Shown: piece after piece, positions 13,426 through 17,017 of the stretch
Position numbering within the stretch: the first letter of the stretch is position 1
Layout: each line of letters begins with the position of its first letter
From: JBBSDV01 sp038240335
GTDB lineage: Bacteria > Chloroflexota > Dehalococcoidia > DSTF01 > JACRBR01
Assembly: GCA_038240335.1 (NCBI GenBank)
Contig: JBBSDV010000051.1
Coordinates: forward strand, 1 to 17,017
Length of the DNA: 17,017 nucleotides
Direction of reading: 5' to 3'
Translations under genes and position numbers: made by a program
The notes under the pieces: model-generated
The model's input: the letters and a program-made list of their open reading frames with translations, nothing else
Databases searched by the model: none
Told to the model about the DNA's origin: nothing

Positions 13426-14772
13426 TTATCCGACGCTGGCTTTTTGCGCCTCGGCCATCGGTGCGGGGGCGGTGCTCGCCTCGGAGTCGGTCATCTGGTT
13501 GCGTTCGTAGTAGAGGCGAATCAGGGCGTCGGCGAGCTTCTTGGAGTCGTGCCGGTAGCGGTTCTCTTCCGCGACGACGTCGGCCTTCACGACGCGGGCG
13601 CCATCGAGCGTCATCTGATCGATGCGCACCGGCTCGGACTGCCACTCTTCCGGTAGGGTCGCGTCGGTGTTGCTATTCGCGAGGACGAAGTCGAACGGAC
13701 TAACGCCCTTCAGGTGCTCCTTGAGCGTGTGATAGTGGTCGCTAACGCGGTAGGCATCGGTCTCGCCGTGCTGCGTGGCGACGTTGCAGACGTACACTTT
13801 GAGCGCGGGAGAGACTTCCATTGCACGACGAATGCCCTCGACGAGCAGGTTCGGCATCACGCTTGTCAGGAGACTGCCGGGACCGCAAACGATGAGGTCG
13901 GCGCCGAGGATGGCGCGGATGGCGTCCGGGTTCGCCTGGATCGCCGGCGGATCGAGATAGATCTCCTTGACGTGCCCGCGCTCGGTGATCGCCGACTCGC
14001 CGCGGACGATCTGGCCGTCATCGGTACGGGCGCAGAGGGTGAGGGCCGAGAGCGTCGCGGGAAGGATCTGGCCGCGCACGGCGAGGACGCGGCTCGTCTC
14101 GCGGACGGCCTCCTCGAAGTTGCCGGCGACGTCGGTCATCGCGGCGATGAAGAGATTGCCGAAGGCGTGCCCCTCGAGGCCCTCGCCCTCCGAGAAGCGG
14201 TATTCGAACAGCCGGGACATCAGCGGCTCGGCGTCGGCCAGCGCGGCGATGTTCTTGCGGATATCCCCCGGTGGCAGGACTCCGAGCTCGCGCTGGAGGC
14301 GGCCGGAGCTACCGCCGTCGTCGGCGATCGAGACGATCGCCGTGATGTTGCCGGTGTACTCCTTGAGGCCGCGGAGTAGTGTCGAAAGACCCGTGCCGCC
14401 GCCGAGGACGACGATCTTCGGGCCGCGGCGCAGATAGCGGTGGTTGTAGATGATGTCGACGATGCTCTCGTTGCGCTCCGGCTTGATGAATGCCGAGAGC
14501 AGCGATTGGTTCAGCTTCCAGACGGCGAAACTGATGACGCCGAGACTGACGGTCACGAAGAGCACGCCACGAAGGTAGCGGGGGAAGAACTGCAGCGTAA
14601 TGTAGTAGACCCACGACGGGAAGGTGTAGGTGCCGTAGGCCTCACGGAGGAAGTAGCCGAACCCGAGGCCCATGATCGCGACGCCGAGCAGCATCATCAG
14701 CAGCCAGCGCTTGATGTGCATCCCGAAGTAGAACCACTTGATGAAGCTGGGGTCTTTGATCAGTTGGCGCAT
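13426..14772 (-). CDS. yvcK: YvcK/CofD-like protein with N-terminal membrane region
   Basis: The 448-aa product has a C-terminal YvcK-type (UPF0052, gluconeogenesis factor) domain, beginning KIVVLGGGTGLSTLLRGLK near residue 120. IVSIADDGGSSGRLQ, LPPGDIRKNI, GHAFGNLFIA and VCGPGSLLTSVMPNLLV follow, as expected for a UDP-sugar-binding YvcK. YvcK proteins influence cell-wall precursor supply and carbon use. About 115 residues are added at the front with two membrane segments (near 22-41 and 65-92), which tether the domain to the membrane; YvcK of Bacillus is soluble and about 320 aa. The frame extends to a TTG at 14805, but ATG 14772 is preferred. The C-terminal tail is Ala/Ser/Pro-rich. It lies 59 bp downstream of gatB on the same strand. 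Confidence 0.9.
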   Translation of the reverse strand: MRQLIKDPSFIKWFYFGMHIKRWLLMMLLGVAIMGLGFGYFLREAYGTYTFPSWVYYITLQFFPRYLRGVLFVTVSLGVISFAVWKLNQSLLSAFIKPERNESIVDIIYNHRYLRRGPKIVVLGGGTGLSTLLRGLKEYTGNITAIVSIADDGGSSGRLQRELGVLPPGDIRKNIAALADAEPLMSRLFEYRFSEGEGLEGHAFGNLFIAAMTDVAGNFEEAVRETSRVLAVRGQILPATLSALTLCARTDDGQIVRGESAITERGHVKEIYLDPPAIQANPDAIRAILGADLIVCGPGSLLTSVMPNLLVEGIRRAMEVSPALKVYVCNVATQHGETDAYRVSDHYHTLKEHLKGVSPFDFVLANSNTDATLPEEWQSEPVRIDQMTLDGARVVKADVVAEENRYRHDSKKLADALIRLYYERNQMTDSEASTAPAPMAEAQKASVG

Positions 14773-14831
14773 GCTGAACGCCAGTCTAACACACCATTGG
14801 GGCAAGCGAGTAGTTCATTGAACAATTCTTT

Positions 14832-16325
14832 TCAGGCCTTTGCTTCCAGCTTTGCCCTCAGTATCTCGGTCAATGTCGCCGGGTTGGCGCGGCCGCGCGT
14901 CTCACGCATCGCCTGCCCGACGAGGAACTTGATCGCCTCCTGCTTGCCGGCTCGATATTCCGCGACCGGTTTTGCGTTCGCGGCGATCACGGAGTCTACG
15001 ATGCCCTCGATCTCGTTGGATCCACTGATCTGTTCGAGGCCGAGGTCGCTGATCACCGCTTGCGGACTGTTTCCCGTGCGGAACATCTCCTCAAAGACGG
15101 ATTTGGCGATCTTGCCACTGATTGTTCCATCCTCGATTAACCGGATCATATCATAGAGATTCTCCGGCGAGATGTTCGCGCCACCGATCTCCATATCAGA
15201 CGCGTGCAGCAGTCTCGTCAAGTCGCCGATTGTCCAGTTCGCCACCTGTTTCGCCAGCCGCAGCCGCGTCGCCTCGGCGAGATCGCGCGCGGGGGCAACG
15301 GCGCGCTCGAACCAATCGGCGGTCGCGCGCGTCTCGGTGAGCAGATTGGCTTCGTAGGCGCCGAGCCCGTAGTCGCGCTCGAAGCGCTGCATACGCACGT
15401 CCGGCAGTTCGGGCAGCTTCGCCCGGACGGACGCGACGTACGCTGCGTCGAGCGTGACGGGCGGCAGATCGGGTTCGGGGAAGTAACGGTAGTCGTGCGC
15501 CGCTTCCTTCGAGCGCTGCGAGACTGTGCGGGCCTCCGTCTCGACCCAGCCGCGAGTCTCCTGGGGCACCCGCTCGCCGGCGTCAAGCAACGCTGCCTGG
15601 CGGTCGACCTCGAACCGCAGCGCGTTATACACGGCGCGAAAGCTGTTCATGTTCTTCACTTCCGCGCGCTGGCCGTACTCGCTGGCGCCCATGGGACGGA
15701 GCGAGATGTTGGCATCGCAACGGAAGTTACCTTCCTCCATGTTCGCCTTGCTGACGCCGATGTAGCGGAGGATCTGGCGCAGCTTCACCAGGTACGCGCG
15801 CGCCTCCTCCGGCGACCTGAGGTCCGGCTCGCCGACGATCTCCATCAGCGGCGCCCCGGCGCGATTCATGTCGATGAGCGAATACGTGTCGGGGCCGTCG
15901 CTCTTGTGCGTCAGGCGTGCGGTGTCCTCTTCGAGATGGCAGCGCGTGACGCCGATTCGGCGCGGCGCCTCGCCCTCGACGTGGATCTCGATCCAGCCGT
16001 TCTGCGATAGCGGCAGGTCGAACTGCGAGATCTGGTAGCCCTTGAGGAGGTCCGGGTAGGGGTAGTTCTTGCGGTCGAACTTCGAGAACGGCGGGATCTC
16101 GCAGTGCAGGGCGAGGGCCGTCATCACGGTGTACTCGACGGCCTTGCGGTTGATCACGGGCAGCACGCCGGGGAGGGCCATGCAGACGGGGCAGACGTGG
16201 GTGTTCGGCGGTGCATCGGCGTAGGCGGCGCTGCAGCCACAGAACATCTTCCGCTCCGTCAGGAGCTGGACATGCACCTCAAGGCCGATGACTGTTTCGT
16301 AGCGAGTGGCGGGCGTTGTCGTCAT
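14832..16325 (-). CDS. gatB: Aspartyl/glutamyl-tRNA(Asn/Gln) amidotransferase subunit B
   Basis: The 497-aa product is a full-length GatB. The kinase-like catalytic part starts YETVIGLEVHVQLLTERKMFCGCS. A zinc-type Cys set follows (CGC plus CPVCMALPG), then KFDRKNYPYPDLLKGYQISQFD and EEDTARLTHKS. After MEIVGEPDLRSPEEARAYL, the C-terminal YqeY-like tail domain ends the protein (about residues 340-497, ending VGQAMRETRGRANPATLTEILRAKLEAKA pattern). With GatA and GatC it transamidates misacylated Glu-tRNA(Gln) and/or Asp-tRNA(Asn). Its partners are not in this window. No clear ribosome binding site precedes the ATG at 16325. It stands between the receiver-like gene upstream and yvcK downstream, all on the minus strand. 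Confidence 0.97.
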   Translation of the reverse strand: MTTTPATRYETVIGLEVHVQLLTERKMFCGCSAAYADAPPNTHVCPVCMALPGVLPVINRKAVEYTVMTALALHCEIPPFSKFDRKNYPYPDLLKGYQISQFDLPLSQNGWIEIHVEGEAPRRIGVTRCHLEEDTARLTHKSDGPDTYSLIDMNRAGAPLMEIVGEPDLRSPEEARAYLVKLRQILRYIGVSKANMEEGNFRCDANISLRPMGASEYGQRAEVKNMNSFRAVYNALRFEVDRQAALLDAGERVPQETRGWVETEARTVSQRSKEAAHDYRYFPEPDLPPVTLDAAYVASVRAKLPELPDVRMQRFERDYGLGAYEANLLTETRATADWFERAVAPARDLAEATRLRLAKQVANWTIGDLTRLLHASDMEIGGANISPENLYDMIRLIEDGTISGKIAKSVFEEMFRTGNSPQAVISDLGLEQISGSNEIEGIVDSVIAANAKPVAEYRAGKQEAIKFLVGQAMRETRGRANPATLTEILRAKLEAKA

Positions 16326-16453
16326 AGGTTCGGCGTCTTGCCAGAGTCAGTATAGCGGGTGGGGCGCGGAAGGCGGGCGAGGTGGGAGGCACGGGACGGA
16401 TGTTAGAGGCTGGAGCTTGGATGTTTGGAGACGGTGAGGGATAACTGACGGGA

Positions 16454-16813
16454 TCAATGGTTGGGTGTGAGCATGGACTCGAGGAGCTGCGGAAGTTCCT
16501 CGATGAGCTGGGAGCGCGGGACGGCGAGGGACGCGCCGGCAGCGCGGGCTGCTCGCAGGGTCGCGGGATCGGTGTGGCGGCCGAAGGCAAGCACGTGCGC
16601 GCCGTTGGCGACCGCGTGCCGGATGGTGGCAAGCACATCGATGCCGGCCGCTTGCAGGTCGATCACCACCACGGCAGGGCGCTCGGCGAGCGCCGCGCCC
16701 ACGCTCTCCGGAGTGTCGGCGATGGTCGGGGTGAGGCCGAGCGCGTCGGCCGTCGCGCTGATGCGTGACTGGAACATCAGGTCCGGCACGATGATCGCGA
16801 CGGTTGCAGCCAT
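16454..16813 (-). CDS. Small receiver-like protein upstream of gatB
   Basis: The 119-aa product resembles a response-regulator receiver domain without an output domain. It starts ATVAIIVPDLMFQSRISATADALG. Asp52 in VVVIDLQAAGID takes the phospho-acceptor position, and the end reads ARAAGASLAVPRSQLIEELPQLL. The acidic pair near the start is reduced to a single Asp11 in VPDLMFQ, and the usual Lys of the last strand is replaced in AVPRS (Arg). It is thus probably not a standard phospho-receiver. I recall similar 'IVPDLMFQSR' proteins in Chloroflexota genomes, with unknown function. ATG 16813 is preferred over the upstream in-frame ATG at 16855, because the domain begins there. It is separated from gatB by 128 bp without an evident terminator. 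Confidence 0.7.
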   Translation of the reverse strand: MAATVAIIVPDLMFQSRISATADALGLTPTIADTPESVGAALAERPAVVVIDLQAAGIDVLATIRHAVANGAHVLAFGRHTDPATLRAARAAGASLAVPRSQLIEELPQLLESMLTPNH

Positions 16814-16888
16814 GGTCGCATCGTACCGCGTCGCGTCACCGGCTACCGCACGCAACGGAGGGAACCCGCGAGCGGGGCGGCGGGATCG

Positions 16889-16897
16889 TGATATACA
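16889..16897 (+). promoter_or_regulatory. Extended -10 promoter element for the tRNA gene
   Basis: TGATATACA fits an extended -10 box (TGnTATAAT-like), about 35 bp before the tRNA 5' end, leaving room for a short leader. No good -35 box is seen, which is common for extended -10 promoters. Confidence 0.4.
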
Positions 16898-16931
16898 TTC
16901 GCGTATCTCGCCGCAGCGGGAGACGGAACGA

Positions 16932-17017
16932 GCCGGGGTGGCGAAATGGCAAACGCAGCGGACTTAAAATCCGCCGGTCGCAAGACCTTGTGGGTTCGAT
17001 CCCCACCCCCGGTACCA
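16932..17017 (+). tRNA. tRNA-Leu, anticodon UAA
   Basis: The acceptor arm GCCGGGG (from 16932) pairs with CCCCGGT before the discriminator A17014 and an encoded CCA (17015-17017); the first pair is G-U. The anticodon stem GCGGA/TCCGC encloses CTTAAAA, placing TAA at 16965-16967, which reads the UUA codon. A long class II variable arm (GGTC GCAA GACC) is characteristic of Leu/Ser/bacterial Tyr. The T arm is GTGGG TTCGATC CCCAC. The gene is complete and ends at the last base of the window. Confidence 0.95.

Noticed and set aside
13714..14379. 221-codon plus-strand frame opposite yvcK
   Set aside because: It is an antisense shadow of a clearly real YvcK protein, with biased Glu/Asp/Arg composition.
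15204..16010. 268-codon plus-strand frame opposite gatB
   Set aside because: It is an antisense shadow of GatB with no family features.
16400..16436. Imperfect direct repeat (GGATGTT followed by G/A-rich sequence, twice) between gatB and the receiver-like gene
   Set aside because: Only the first seven bases match well, with no dyad symmetry; it is too weak to call a site.

Overview
The window is GC-rich, densely coded bacterial chromosome ending exactly at the CCA of a tRNA-Leu gene. The gene content fits a Chloroflexota-type bacterium, possibly of the Dehalococcoidia or soil/aquatic lineages. The pointers are a YvcK protein with an added N-terminal membrane region, a GatB gene next to a small receiver-like protein, PAS/HisKA_3 two-component proteins, and a two-TM membrane protein family also common in Actinobacteria. 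This assignment is inference; no marker gene in the window settles it.

Layout. (1) 1-1327, minus: a truncated lipoprotein gene and a two-domain multicopper oxidase with a Met-rich tail, probably an exported copper/redox pair. (2) 1551-3303, plus, divergent from the oxidase: a PAS histidine kinase and its LuxR-type response regulator (NarL/DosR style). (3) 3304-5513: a poorly coding stretch with a possible universal-stress-protein remnant, a two-TM conserved membrane protein followed by a strong hairpin, a degenerate stand-alone receiver domain (Asp replaced by Glu), and a frameshifted, truncated small membrane-protein pseudogene. (4) 5637-9007: a tight four-gene operon with gaps of 15-18 bp, encoding a radical SAM protein, a DoxX-type membrane protein, an acyl-CoA-dehydrogenase-fold flavoprotein with no recognisable catalytic base, and a PhnD-like binding protein with no signal peptide. 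This is the best candidate for an undescribed pathway. (5) 9387-11948: a membrane-anchored YceI protein, a second acyl-CoA dehydrogenase of ordinary ACAD10/11 type, and a convergent RidA-family gene. (6) 11949-13342: a long, relatively AT-rich intergenic region with a perfect 11-bp hairpin and a three-copy 14-bp repeat/palindrome, followed by a regulator made of two fused, near-identical winged helices. (7) 13426-16813, minus: housekeeping-type genes yvcK, gatB and a receiver-like protein. (8) 16932-17017, plus: tRNA-Leu(UAA).

How the genes may work together. The oxidase and the divergent two-component system could form a copper- or redox-responsive unit, and the membrane protein, pseudo-receiver and possible UspA remnant would fit a stress/hypoxia neighbourhood of that regulator. 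The four-gene operon combines radical chemistry, flavin chemistry, a membrane redox partner and a soluble ligand-binding protein. The sequence does not show what it acts on. The tandem winged-helix protein probably regulates itself through the repeats directly upstream.
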